Shown: positions 1 through 10,366 of the stretch, one piece after another
Layout: each line of letters begins with the position of its first letter
Position numbering within the stretch: position 1 is the first letter of the stretch
Source of the DNA: JAEMQF01 sp963850525
GTDB lineage: Bacteria > Pseudomonadota > Gammaproteobacteria > Burkholderiales > Burkholderiaceae_C
Direction of reading: 5' to 3'
Length of the DNA: 64,000 nt
Assembly: GCA_963850525.1 (NCBI GenBank)
Contig: CAWKLQ010000004.1
Coordinates: 186,001 to 250,000 of the forward strand
Notes under the pieces: model-generated
Database searches by the model: none
Seen by the model: the letters and a program-made list of their open reading frames with translations, nothing else
Told to the model about the DNA's origin: nothing
Translations under genes and position numbers: made by a program

Positions 1-1109
1 CATCGACCGTCATCGCAGCGCTTGCCGACACCGACGTCAGCTGGCACCAGATCACCTTGCCCAAGGCGCCCGCAGCACGAATGCGCGCCGCGCTCGACGG
101 CGTGCTCGAAGAAAACCTGCTCGACGACGCCGACGCGGTGCACTTGGCGCTCGCACCGATGGCGGTCCCCGGGCACAGGGCCTGGGTTGCGGCAGTCGAC
201 CGGCGCTGGTTGCGCGCTGAACTCGCGGCACTCGAAAAGGCGAATGTCTTTGTAGATCGCGTCGTTCCCATGTCCTGGCCCGACGACCCGCCGATCGGCC
301 ATTTCAGCGAGGCCCCCGGCGAAGCGCCCGGCGCGGCAGGCGCCGAGGCCCAAGGGGTGATGTTGACGTGGGCGACCGCGCAGGGCGTCGTCACACTGCG
401 CCTGGACGGCGGCCTGGCCCACGCGATGCTGCCCGCGAACCTGCCTGAGACGACCCGTTGGACGACCAGCCCCGCCGCGGCGAGCGTTGCCGAAGCTTGG
501 CTTGGCGCGCGCGTCAAGGTCTTGCCCGCCAGCCACCGTGCCTTGCAGGCGGCGCGCAGCCTGTGGAATTTGCGCCAGTTTGATCTGATGCGCCGCACCC
601 GCGGCGCGCGCGCGTTGCGCGACACGTTGCGGCGCTTTTTCAGCCCGGCGTGGCGCCCGGTTCGTGCCGGGGTGATGGCACTCGTGATCGTGCAAGTGCT
701 GGGACTCAACCTGTGGGCCTGGCAGCAGCGCAGCGCGCAGCAAAGCAAGCGCGCGGCGATCCTGAGCTTGGTCAAAACGACGTTCCCGAGCGTCAACGAG
801 AGCGACCTGGCACGCGACCTGAACGCCGTCGTGCAACGCGAAACCACCGCGCTGCGAACCACGGCAGGAAAGCCCGGCGACGCCGATCTCGAGCCGGCGC
901 TGCAAGCCGCGGCCTCCGCCTGGCCGGCGGATCGCCCGCCGGTCGAAAGCCTGCGCTTCGAGGCGGGGCGCTTGACGCTCGGTGCAAGCGGCTGGAGCAA
1001 CGCGCAAATCGAACAGTTCCGCAGTCTGTTGCGGCCGGCGGGCTGGTCGGTTGACGCGGCAGAAGGCCGCTTGACGCTGGGCCGGGCCAAGAGCTCGGCG
1101 GCGTCATGA
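1..1109 (+). CDS. gspL: Type II secretion system protein GspL (5' partial)
   Basis: GspL is a bitopic inner-membrane protein that links the secretion ATPase GspE to the periplasmic GspM. The gene runs in from the left edge: the frame is open from base 3 and the residues before the first possible start (STVIAALADTDVSWHQITLP) continue the usual GspL cytoplasmic domain, so the true start lies outside the window. A single membrane segment (VMALVIVQVLGLNLWAW) is encoded near 672-722, followed by a periplasmic ferredoxin-like domain. The stop overlaps gspM by four bases (ATGA). The order L-M-N-D-E-F is that of Burkholderiales gsp operons, with G-H-I-J-K expected upstream. Confidence 0.93.
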   Translation, partial: STVIAALADTDVSWHQITLPKAPAARMRAALDGVLEENLLDDADAVHLALAPMAVPGHRAWVAAVDRRWLRAELAALEKANVFVDRVVPMSWPDDPPIGHFSEAPGEAPGAAGAEAQGVMLTWATAQGVVTLRLDGGLAHAMLPANLPETTRWTTSPAAASVAEAWLGARVKVLPASHRALQAARSLWNLRQFDLMRRTRGARALRDTLRRFFSPAWRPVRAGVMALVIVQVLGLNLWAWQQRSAQQSKRAAILSLVKTTFPSVNESDLARDLNAVVQRETTALRTTAGKPGDADLEPALQAAASAWPADRPPVESLRFEAGRLTLGASGWSNAQIEQFRSLLRPAGWSVDAAEGRLTLGRAKSSAAS

Positions 1110-1609
1110 GCACGGCCCTGCCATCCCTTGCGCCGGCGCGCCAACAACTGGCCCGGCGCTGGGCCGGATTTGCGCCGCGCGAGCGCTACGCGCTCGGCGC
1201 CGCCCTGGCGCTCATCGGCGGTTACCTCGTCTGGAGCCTGCTCATCCAGCCCGCCTGGCGCACGGTTCGCGAGGCGCCGGCCACGCTCGACCGACTTGAC
1301 GCGCAATTGCAAGAGCTGCAAAGCCTCGCCACCGAAGTTCGCGAGTTGCGCGCCGCAGCGCCGGTTTCGGCGGCGCAGTCTGCCGAGGCCCTCACCGCCG
1401 CGACGACGCGTCTGGGCGAGGCCGGCAAGATCGCGGTGCGCGGCGAGCGTGCCGTGCTGAGCCTGACCAACGCCAGCTCGGAAGCGCTGCGTGGCTGGCT
1501 CGTCGAGGCGCGCAGCGCAGCGCGGGCTCGGCCCTTGGAGCTGCAGCTGCAGCGCAGCCCTCAGGGTTACAGCGGCAGCGTCACTGTCAGCCTTGCAGGC
1601 GCGCCATGA
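1106..1609 (+). CDS. gspM: Type II secretion system protein GspM
   Basis: GspM is an inner-membrane component that dimerises with GspL and helps position the platform. The 167-residue product has a short cytoplasmic N-terminus, one transmembrane helix at about residues 28-48 (ALGAALALIGGYLVWSLLI), a coiled stretch rich in Leu/Glu (about residues 60-85) and a small periplasmic alpha/beta domain, all normal for the family. It starts at ATG within the ATGA overlap with gspL and ends in an ATGA overlap with gspN, indicating tight translational coupling. Assignment rests on this topology and the gene order more than on sequence motifs, because GspM is poorly conserved. Confidence 0.9.
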   Translation: MSTALPSLAPARQQLARRWAGFAPRERYALGAALALIGGYLVWSLLIQPAWRTVREAPATLDRLDAQLQELQSLATEVRELRAAAPVSAAQSAEALTAATTRLGEAGKIAVRGERAVLSLTNASSEALRGWLVEARSAARARPLELQLQRSPQGYSGSVTVSLAGAP

Positions 1610-2481
1610 GACGCCCCAAACGCAAGTTGTGGGCGGCAACGCAGGCCGGCACCGGCTGGGGCGAATCGACTTATGCCGAGGCAGCTTGGGACAAATCGCG
1701 CGGCGCGGCGCGGCGCGGTTCGGCAGTGGGATTCGTGGTGGGCGCGATCGTCGTCTTCGTCGCCAACATTCCTGCCGCCTGGGTGGCGCACGCCGTGGCC
1801 GGCGTCACCAGTCAGCGCCTGCTGCTCGCCGATGCGCGCGGCACGCTCTGGTCCGGCAGCGCCCGGCCCGTGTTGACCGGTGGGCCGCAAAGCCGCGACG
1901 CGAGCGCGCTGCCCGGGCGGCTCGAATGGTCGCTGGGGATTCGCAGTTATGGCTTCGAATTGAAGGCGCAACACGCGTGCTGCCTGAACGGCACGCTGGC
2001 CGTGCAGGTGCGCCCGGGCATCGGCAAGATCGGATTCACGTTGCCGCCTGGCCTCAGCTGGGTCGGTCAATGGCCGACGAGCTGGCTCAGCGGCTTGGGC
2101 ACACCCTGGAATACGCTGCAGCTCGGCGGCTCGGTACGCCTGCTCTCGCCCGGAATGCGGCTCGAGACGGTGCAGGGGCGCTGGCGCATCGACGGCCGCG
2201 CCGACGTCGAGCTGCTGGGCGTATCGTCGCGCATGACGACGCTGAACACGCTGGGCAATTACCGCATGAGCGTCTCGGGCGCCCAGGAGGGCACGCCGCG
2301 CCTGCAACTGTCGACGCAGGACGGCGCGCTGAAACTCAGCGGCGAAGGAAGCCTCGGGCCGAGCGGTCTGAGTTTTCGGGGTGAAGCCCGGGCCGAGGCG
2401 GCCGACGAACCGGCGCTGAACAACTTGTTGAACATCATCGGGCGGCGCGAAGGCGCGCGCTCCGTCATTTCGATCGGATGA
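1606..2481 (+). CDS. gspN: Type II secretion system protein GspN
   Basis: GspN is an accessory inner-membrane component present in only some type II systems. The 291-residue product has a single N-terminal membrane helix (about residues 40-60, GFVVGAIVVFVANIPAAWV) followed by a periplasmic beta-rich domain that starts with the family-typical stretch LLLADARGTLWSGSA. It overlaps gspM and gspD by four bases on each side (ATGA), so the operon is translated as a coupled series. Its function in secretion is not firmly known. Confidence 0.9.
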   Translation: MRRPKRKLWAATQAGTGWGESTYAEAAWDKSRGAARRGSAVGFVVGAIVVFVANIPAAWVAHAVAGVTSQRLLLADARGTLWSGSARPVLTGGPQSRDASALPGRLEWSLGIRSYGFELKAQHACCLNGTLAVQVRPGIGKIGFTLPPGLSWVGQWPTSWLSGLGTPWNTLQLGGSVRLLSPGMRLETVQGRWRIDGRADVELLGVSSRMTTLNTLGNYRMSVSGAQEGTPRLQLSTQDGALKLSGEGSLGPSGLSFRGEARAEAADEPALNNLLNIIGRREGARSVISIG

Positions 2482-4633
2482 GCATGAAGCTGAGCGCGAG
2501 TTTTTTGCGGCCGGGGCGGCGCCTTGATTGCAGGCGTGCGTCGGCGCTGCGCAGCGCCGTGTTCTGCGCTGCCCTGCTGGCCCCGATGCTGCTGCCCGCC
2601 CAACCTGCCGCGACGCGCTTTCGCGGCGAGCCGGTCACGCTCAACTTCGTCAACGCCGAGATCGAAGGCGTGGCGCGCGCGATGGCGGTGATCCTGAAAC
2701 AGCAAATCGTCGTCGATCCGCGTGTCAAGGGAACGATCACGCTTTACACCGAACAACCGCTGTCGCCGCGCGACGCTTACCTGAATTTCCTGGCCGCACT
2801 TCGCGGCCTGGGTTTCACCGTCGTCGAAGTCGCGGGACTCTACAAAGTGGTCCCGGAGGCCGACGCCAAGCTGCAGACCGGCACGGTCTCGGTGGGTGAA
2901 GTGTCGCGCCGCGGCGACCAGGTGATTTCGCAGATCTTCAAGCTGAATCACGAGAACGCGAACAACCTGGTGCCGGTGCTGCGCCCGCTGATCAGCCCGA
3001 ACAACACGATCAACGCGAATCCGGGCAACAACTCGCTCGTCATCACCGACTACGCCGACAACCTGCAGCGCATCGCCAAGATCATCGCGGCGATGGACAC
3101 CCCCGCCGCGGGCGACGTGGAAGTGCTGCCGCTGCAACACGCGCTCGCCTCCGACCTGGCGCCGATGGTGCAACGCCTGACCGACAGCGCCTCGGGCCCC
3201 GGCACGCCGGGCGTTCCCGGCGGAGGCGGTGTCGGCGGCGCGTCGATCATGGTCGATTCGCGCAGCAACTCGCTGCTGGTTCGCGCGCCGAACCCGGCGC
3301 GCATGGCGAGCATTCGTGCGCTCGTGGGCAAACTCGATCAACCCACCGCGGGCGCAGGCGCGGGCGGCAACATCTGGGTCGTACCGCTGAAAAATGCCGA
3401 CGCGGTGAAGCTCGCGACGGTGTTGCGCTCAGCCTTCAGCAGCGGCGGCGGGGGCGCCGGGGGGTCTTCGGCGCCTGCCACATCCCAAGCGCCGGCGGCG
3501 CCGCAATCACCAGGGGGCGTGTCGATCCAGGCGACGTCGCCGGTCAGCGCCTCGGCGAGCCCGTCAACCGGCGGCTTCATCCAGGCCGACCCTTCGACGA
3601 ATTCGCTCATCATCACGGCCGCAGAGCCGCTGTACCGCCAGTTGCGTGGCGTCATCGACCAGCTCGATTCGCGCCGGGCGCAGGTCTACATCGAGTCGAT
3701 GATCGTCAAGGTCGACGCGGCCAAGGCGGCGGAAATCGGCTTTCAGTGGCAGGGCCTGTCGGGGCGCAAGGGCGACTCCACGATTTTCGGCGCGGGAACC
3801 AACTTTGGCGGTTCCGGCGCGGGCAACATCATCCAGCTCTCCGCCGCCACAGCCCAAGGCGCCAACGCCACCGGCCTTGCAGCCGCCAACGCGGCCGGCA
3901 TCCCGGGCGGCTTCAACTTCGGCGTGCTGACCAAAGTCGGTTCGGTCTATACGCTCGGGGCCCTGGCCAAGTTCCTGGAAACGAATGCCGATGCGAACGT
4001 GTTGTCCACGCCGAACCTGGTGTCGCTGGACAACGAAGAGGCGAAGATCGTGATCGGTCAAAACGTTCCCTTCATCACGGGCACGTTCACGAACACCGGC
4101 GCGACCGGAGGCGCCGCCAATCCATTCCAGACGATCGAGCGCAAAGACGTGGGCCTGACGCTGCGCGTCAAGCCGCAAATTGGCGAAGGCGGCACGGTGC
4201 GCATGACGGTATTCCAGGAGAACTCGAACGTCGTGGGCGGCGCGTCGAGTTCGGCCGGGCCGACGACCGACAAGAGCTCCATCGAAACCACCGTCGTCGT
4301 CGACGACGGCCAAATCATGGTGCTGGGTGGCCTGCTCAAAGACGAGTTTTCCGGCGACGCCGGCAAAGTGCCGCTGCTCGGCGACCTGCCTTTCATCGGC
4401 GGCCTGTTTCGCAGCGACAACCGGACTCGCGTGAAGAGCAACCTGATGGTGTTTCTGCGGCCGGTCGTGCTGCGCACCCAACAGGCAGCGACCGACTTGA
4501 CGCTGGATCGCTACGACTCGATCCGCGCGTTGCAACGCGACTCGCAGCCCGACCCGAGTCGCGTCATGCGCATCAATGACGCTCCGCTGATCCCGCCGCT
4601 GCGCCCCGACGCTGCGGCATCCGCGCCCGGCAA

Positions 4634-6070
<1,437 letters not shown>

Positions 6071-6116
6071 TTGCTCCGGCACACCGCGCCCCAAGCCAGC
6101 CGCCCGAACCCCCGCG

Positions 6117-7325
6117 ATGCCCGCGTACCGTTTCGAAGCCCTCGACGCCTCAGGCAAATCCTCGACCGGCCTGCTCGAGGCCGACAACGCCAAGGCGGCA
6201 CGCGCGCAACTTCGTGCCCAGTCCTTGGTGCCGCTGGCGGTGTCGCAAGTCGCCTCGGCCGGCACCGAGACGGTGCGCTTCAAGCGCACCGTCTTCAGCT
6301 CGACCGGCCTGGCGGTGTGGACGCGCCAGTTGGCCGGCCTGGTCGGCGCCGGTTTGCCGCTGGAGCGCGCCCTCACCGCCGTGGGCGACGAAGCCGAAGA
6401 CCCGCGCCAACGCGAACTGGTTGCGCACCTGAAGAGCGAAGTCAACGCGGGTTCGCCCTTTGCCCGCGCGTTGACGAGCGCGCCGCGCGAGTTCGACGAG
6501 GTCTACCGCGGCGTGGTCGCTGCGGGGGAACAAAGCGGCGCCCTGGGCGCGGTGCTCGAGCGCCTCTCCGACGATCTGGAAGAGCGCCAGGAACTGCGCG
6601 GGAAACTCATCGGCGCGACGCTGTATCCGGCGATCGTCTCCGTGATCGCGATCGTCATCGTGATCTTTCTCGTCACTTACGTCGTGCCGCAAGTCGCCTC
6701 GGTGTTCACGAGTTCGAAGCGCGCGTTGCCTGCGTTGACGATTGCGATGCTCGCCATCAGCAGCTTTGTGCGCAACTTCGGTTGGCTGATGTTGCTCGCT
6801 TTGGTGGGCGGCCTGGTCAGCTTGCGGCTGATGCTGCGCAGTGAGGCGTTTCGCGAGCGCTTCGACGCTGCCTGGCTGCGCCTGCCACTCGTGGGCAAGC
6901 TCTCGCGCGGCTACAACGCCGCGCGCTTTGCCGGCACGTTGGCGATGCTGGCGGGCGCGGGCGTGCCGATTCTGAAAGCCCTGCAAGCTGCCGCGGAAAC
7001 CTTGGGCAATCGCGCCATGCGCGCCGACGCGCTCGACGCCCTCGTGCAGGTTCGCGAAGGCGCGCCGCTGGCCTTGGCGCTGGCCGGCAAAAAACGCTTT
7101 CCGCAGATCCTGGCGATGTTTTCGCGCCAGGGCGAACAGACCGGCCAGTTGCCGAAGATGCTCGACCGCGCGGCACGCCAGCTGAGCAACGAGGTGCAGC
7201 GCCGCGCGATGCAGATGGCGACGATTCTCGAGCCCTTGCTCATCGTCGTGATGGGCGCGGTCGTGCTGCTCATCGTGCTCGCGGTGCTGTTGCCCATCAT
7301 CCAGCTCAACACCTGGGTGCGCTGA
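6117..7325 (+). CDS. gspF: Type II secretion system inner-membrane protein GspF
   Basis: GspF is the polytopic platform protein that interacts with GspE and GspL. The 402-residue product begins with the characteristic PAYRFEALDASGKSSTG and has two T2SSF domains. The first includes GLPLERAL and EQSGALGAVLERLSDDLEER; the second includes AGVPILKALQAAAETLGN and QGEQTGQLPKML. Three strongly hydrophobic helices are visible (around residues 168-190, 218-240 and 370-395). The 46-nt gap from gspE is the largest inside the operon. gspF is the last gsp gene here. Confidence 0.95.
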   Translation: MPAYRFEALDASGKSSTGLLEADNAKAARAQLRAQSLVPLAVSQVASAGTETVRFKRTVFSSTGLAVWTRQLAGLVGAGLPLERALTAVGDEAEDPRQRELVAHLKSEVNAGSPFARALTSAPREFDEVYRGVVAAGEQSGALGAVLERLSDDLEERQELRGKLIGATLYPAIVSVIAIVIVIFLVTYVVPQVASVFTSSKRALPALTIAMLAISSFVRNFGWLMLLALVGGLVSLRLMLRSEAFRERFDAAWLRLPLVGKLSRGYNAARFAGTLAMLAGAGVPILKALQAAAETLGNRAMRADALDALVQVREGAPLALALAGKKRFPQILAMFSRQGEQTGQLPKMLDRAARQLSNEVQRRAMQMATILEPLLIVVMGAVVLLIVLAVLLPIIQLNTWVR

Positions 7326-7509
7326 ACGCTTGGTGCGAAGGTCGGCGGGGGCGCACGAGCGTGCGTCGCGGGGAACTGCGCAACGCTAGTGGGTCTGAGA
7401 ATTGCCAGTGGGTGACGTGACTTCCTGCGCTGTTGCCCCCCGGTTCAGGGTTTTGCGGTAGGGCACGGCACCTGTCAGGCTAGTACAACCGGGTTAGCGG
7501 AGGATCTCG

Positions 7510-8505
7510 ATGGGCGCATCAACCGACTTGGTCACGATCACGGGAGGCGGCATCCCGATCGCGCGCATGCGCACGGTGTACCGCATCGACGATGTCGGCC
7601 GCAAACTCGACAAACTGCCGCAGCAGGAACACGAGAACCTGCGCTCGACCTACCAGCGCATGCTCGAAAAAGGTCCGGAGCGCTTCCAGGTCAAACCCTC
7701 AGGCCTGCCGGCGATGGACCAGCTCTACGACGATTTGCCGAACTTCGCCGAAGTGCTCGACGACGTGAAGCGCCAGCTCGCGCTGTGCGAAGACAGCCGC
7801 GACGCGCTCGAGATCACGCCGCTGCTGCTGCTCGGCCCGCCAGGAGTCGGCAAGACGCACTTCGCGCGGGCGATCTCGCACTTGCTCGGTACCGGCATGG
7901 GATTCATTTCGATGAGTTCGATGACTGCCGGCTGGGTGCTGTCAGGCGCGTCGAGCCAATGGAAGGGCGCGCGCGCCGGCAAGGTGTTCGAGACGCTCGT
8001 CGACGGCCAGTATGCAAACCCCGTGATGGTCGTCGACGAAATCGACAAGGCCGGCGGCGAACACGCTTACGACCCGCTCGGCGCGCTGTACAGCCTGCTC
8101 GAACACGACACCGCGGCCGCCTTCATCGACGAATTCGCCGAAGTCGCGATCGACGCGAGCCAAGTGATCTGGGTCGCCACCGCGAACGACGCGCGATGCA
8201 TTCCGGACCCGATCCTGAACCGCATGAATGTTTACGAGATCAACGCGCCGGACCGCGAATCGGCGCAGCGCATCGCCGCCAAGCTGTACCGCACGATTCG
8301 CGGCGACCACGACTGGGGTTCGCGCTTCGAGCCCGAGCCGCGCGCCGACGTGCTCGAGCGCCTCAGCGAACTCGCGCCGCGCGAGATGCGCCGCGCCTGG
8401 ATGACGGCCTTCGGCAACGCCAAACTCGCGCACCGCGACTGCGTGACTGTCGCCGACCTGCCTGAGGCGGCCGGCAAGAAGACGAACATCGGATTCGTTC
8501 AGTAA
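7510..8505 (+). CDS. Stand-alone AAA+ ATPase resembling the Lon ATPase domain
   Basis: This 331-residue protein is a single AAA+ module: Walker A GPPGVGKT (109-116), Walker B VMVVDEID (172-179), a sensor-1-like WVATAND stretch and a C-terminal lid helix with the sensor-2-like APREMRRAW. The DEIDK sequence after Walker B and the GPPGVGKTHFARAIS sequence resemble the ATPase part of Lon protease, but there is no Lon N-domain and no Ser-Lys protease domain. The start follows a good ribosome-binding site (GGAGG upstream of 7510). The 184-nt gap after gspF suggests its own transcript. Substrate and partner are unknown; it may be a chaperone-like remodeller. Confidence 0.85.
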   Translation: MGASTDLVTITGGGIPIARMRTVYRIDDVGRKLDKLPQQEHENLRSTYQRMLEKGPERFQVKPSGLPAMDQLYDDLPNFAEVLDDVKRQLALCEDSRDALEITPLLLLGPPGVGKTHFARAISHLLGTGMGFISMSSMTAGWVLSGASSQWKGARAGKVFETLVDGQYANPVMVVDEIDKAGGEHAYDPLGALYSLLEHDTAAAFIDEFAEVAIDASQVIWVATANDARCIPDPILNRMNVYEINAPDRESAQRIAAKLYRTIRGDHDWGSRFEPEPRADVLERLSELAPREMRRAWMTAFGNAKLAHRDCVTVADLPEAAGKKTNIGFVQ

Positions 8506-8506
8506 G

Positions 8507-8521
8507 GGCGCGCCGCGCGCC
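8507..8521. terminator. GC-rich hairpin after the AAA ATPase gene
   Basis: A perfect 7-bp inverted repeat (GGGCGCG, 3-nt loop, CGCGCCC) starts two bases after the stop codon of the AAA ATPase gene. There is no following T-run, so it could act as a weak or Rho-assisted terminator or as a 3'-end stabiliser. Confidence 0.35.
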
Positions 8522-8572
8522 CACGGCGGCACTTGGCCGCCGGCGCAAGGGCGCGTGGCTATCATGCGCCGC

Positions 8573-9469
8573 ATGTCCGCTTCACTCGTCGGTCAACTCG
8601 TCGTGGCGATCTCGTCGCGTGCGCTGTTCGACTTCGAAGAAGAGAACCGCGTTTTCGAGGCCAGCGACGACCGCGCCTACATGCAGCTCCAGCTGCAGCG
8701 CCTGGAGCTTGCGGCGAAACCCGGCGTCGCGTTTTCGCTCGTGCAAAAACTCCTGGCGTTCAATGTGCAGGACGCGCCACGCGTCGAAGTCGTGATCCTG
8801 TCGCGCAACGATCCGGTTTCCGGAATGCGCGTGTTTCGCTCGGCTCAGCACTACGGTCTGGCGGTGCAGCGCGGCGTGTTCACGCGCGGCGAGTCGCCGT
8901 GGCGCTATCTGCGGCCCTTGAGCGCGAACCTGTTTCTGTCAACAAACGAAGCCGACGTGCGCTCTGCCCTGGCCGCAGGGGTACCGGCGGCTCGCGTCTA
9001 CCCGCACTCGGCGCGCGCGTCGAGCGCGCACCCGGCCGAGGTGCGAATCGCATTTGACGGCGACGCCGTGCTGTTTGGCGACGAAGCCGAGCGGATCTAC
9101 CAGGACGCCGGGCTGGCGGCGTTCCAGGCGCACGAGCAACAGAGCGCCGCCAAGCCGCTGCCGCCCGGACCGTTCAAGCCGCTGCTGGAGGCGCTTCAGC
9201 GTCTGCAGCGCGAACCTGCCGGAGCAATGCGCATCCGCACCGCGCTGGTGACTGCGCGCAGCGCCCCGGCGCACGAGCGCGCGATTCGCACGCTGATGGA
9301 CTGGAACATCCAGATCGACGAGGCGATGTTCCTCGGCGGCCTGGCCAAAGGCGAGTTCCTACGCGAGTTCGAGCCGGACTTCTTTTTCGACGACCAGACC
9401 GGGCACATCGAGAACGCAGCCGAACACGTGCCCGCCGGGCACGTGGCGGCGGGAGTGTCCAACCCGTGA
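8573..9469 (+). CDS. Cytosolic 5'-nucleotidase family protein
   Basis: The product matches the bacterial 5'-nucleotidase family of HAD-like phosphatases that dephosphorylate nucleoside monophosphates. Diagnostic stretches are VVAISSRALFDFEEEN near the N-terminus, VEVVILSRNDP, and the HAD-like FDGDAVLFGDEAE (about residues 155-167), followed by the conserved PFKPLLEAL and RTALVTARSAPAHERAIRTL. I chose the ATG at 8573. An in-frame ATG at 8564 and a GTG at 8555 are possible, but a -10-like TATCAT ends 7 nt before 8573, suggesting a leaderless transcript. The gene converges on the Crp/Fnr regulator with a 13-nt gap. Confidence 0.88.
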   Translation: MSASLVGQLVVAISSRALFDFEEENRVFEASDDRAYMQLQLQRLELAAKPGVAFSLVQKLLAFNVQDAPRVEVVILSRNDPVSGMRVFRSAQHYGLAVQRGVFTRGESPWRYLRPLSANLFLSTNEADVRSALAAGVPAARVYPHSARASSAHPAEVRIAFDGDAVLFGDEAERIYQDAGLAAFQAHEQQSAAKPLPPGPFKPLLEALQRLQREPAGAMRIRTALVTARSAPAHERAIRTLMDWNIQIDEAMFLGGLAKGEFLREFEPDFFFDDQTGHIENAAEHVPAGHVAAGVSNP

Positions 9470-9482
9470 GCAGCACGCCGCG

Positions 9483-10196
9483 TCAGTCGCGGTAGTGGCG
9501 CAAGGCGTCCAGGTCGAGCACGCGCACGCCGCCGTACTCGATGCGGATCAAGTGGCGCTCCTGCAAAACGCTGAGGGCTTTGTTGACACGCTGGCGCGAC
9601 AAGCCGACAAGGTAACCCAGCTCCAACTGGGTGATGCGCAACCACGTGCCCACGCCGGGGTACAGCGACGGATGGAACAGCGCAGCGAGATTGCGCGCGA
9701 CGCGCAGGTCCGGATCCGTGAGCCGGTCGATTTCGCGCGCGGCAATGAATTGGCCGAGGCGGTCGTTCAGCTGATTCAGGACAAAGCGGTTGAACGCGAT
9801 GCTGGTAAGAAGCAGTTCATGAAATGTGTCCACCGGCAAACCGGCGACGACGCTGCTGCGCAGCGCCTGGATGTTGTAGCGGTACGCCTCGCGCTTGAGC
9901 AGGGTGCCCTCGCCGAACCAGCCGCCTGGCGGAATGCCGGTAAACGTGATCGCCACGCCATCGGCCGTGTCGCTGCTCATCTTGAGCAGGCCATCGACAA
10001 CACCGAACCAGTAACTCGCCGGCTTGCCGATTTTGCAGACGAGTTCCCCGGCTTCGGCATTGACCACCTGGATGAGCGCTGCGGTGCGCGCGGCCTCGCG
10101 GGCCTCCAGAGCGCGCAACCACGGAATCGCGGCGAGCTCGGCAGGCGTGGCCGGGCGCGCGCGCTGGCGCAAGGAGGTATCGCTGCTTCGAGTCAT
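9483..10196 (-). CDS. Crp/Fnr family transcriptional regulator
   Basis: The 237-residue product has an N-terminal cyclic-nucleotide-binding-like beta barrel (about residues 40-130, with PPGGWFGEGTLL), a long dimerisation helix and a C-terminal winged helix-turn-helix (TQLELGYLVGLSRQRVNKAL, about residues 180-200). There is a single Cys, so it is not an Fe-S FNR protein. In the recognition helix, CRP's R-E-T-V-G-R is replaced by R-Q-R-V-N-K, implying a changed half-site preference. It is transcribed divergently from the acyl-CoA ligase/ABC transporter cassette, and a Crp-type palindrome lies between the two genes, so it likely controls that cassette. The effector is unknown. Confidence 0.92.
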   Translation of the reverse strand: MTRSSDTSLRQRARPATPAELAAIPWLRALEAREAARTAALIQVVNAEAGELVCKIGKPASYWFGVVDGLLKMSSDTADGVAITFTGIPPGGWFGEGTLLKREAYRYNIQALRSSVVAGLPVDTFHELLLTSIAFNRFVLNQLNDRLGQFIAAREIDRLTDPDLRVARNLAALFHPSLYPGVGTWLRITQLELGYLVGLSRQRVNKALSVLQERHLIRIEYGGVRVLDLDALRHYRD

Positions 10197-10272
10197 GACT
10201 TCATTGCCTGGTTTGCTGGCGCCTTCCCGACAAGGCTCCCCGGGAAAGCACGTCCCCGGGTGAACCCTAAGA

Positions 10273-10290
10273 ATGTCGCCGCAACGACAT
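10273..10290. promoter_or_regulatory. Candidate operator of the Crp/Fnr-family regulator
   Basis: ATGTCG and CGACAT form a perfect inverted repeat with a 6-nt spacer (CCGCAA). This has the same geometry as the CRP/FNR consensus TGTGA-N6-TCACA but with TGTCG half-sites. It lies between the divergent regulator (start 10196) and acyl-CoA ligase (start 10367) genes. Binding by the neighbouring regulator is inferred. Confidence 0.5.
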
Positions 10291-10366
10291 CATGGCGTCA
10301 AACTGCGACCTACGATTGCGAAAATTTTGGGCGCCGACGGTTCACGGCGCTCCGGAGGCCAGGCCC

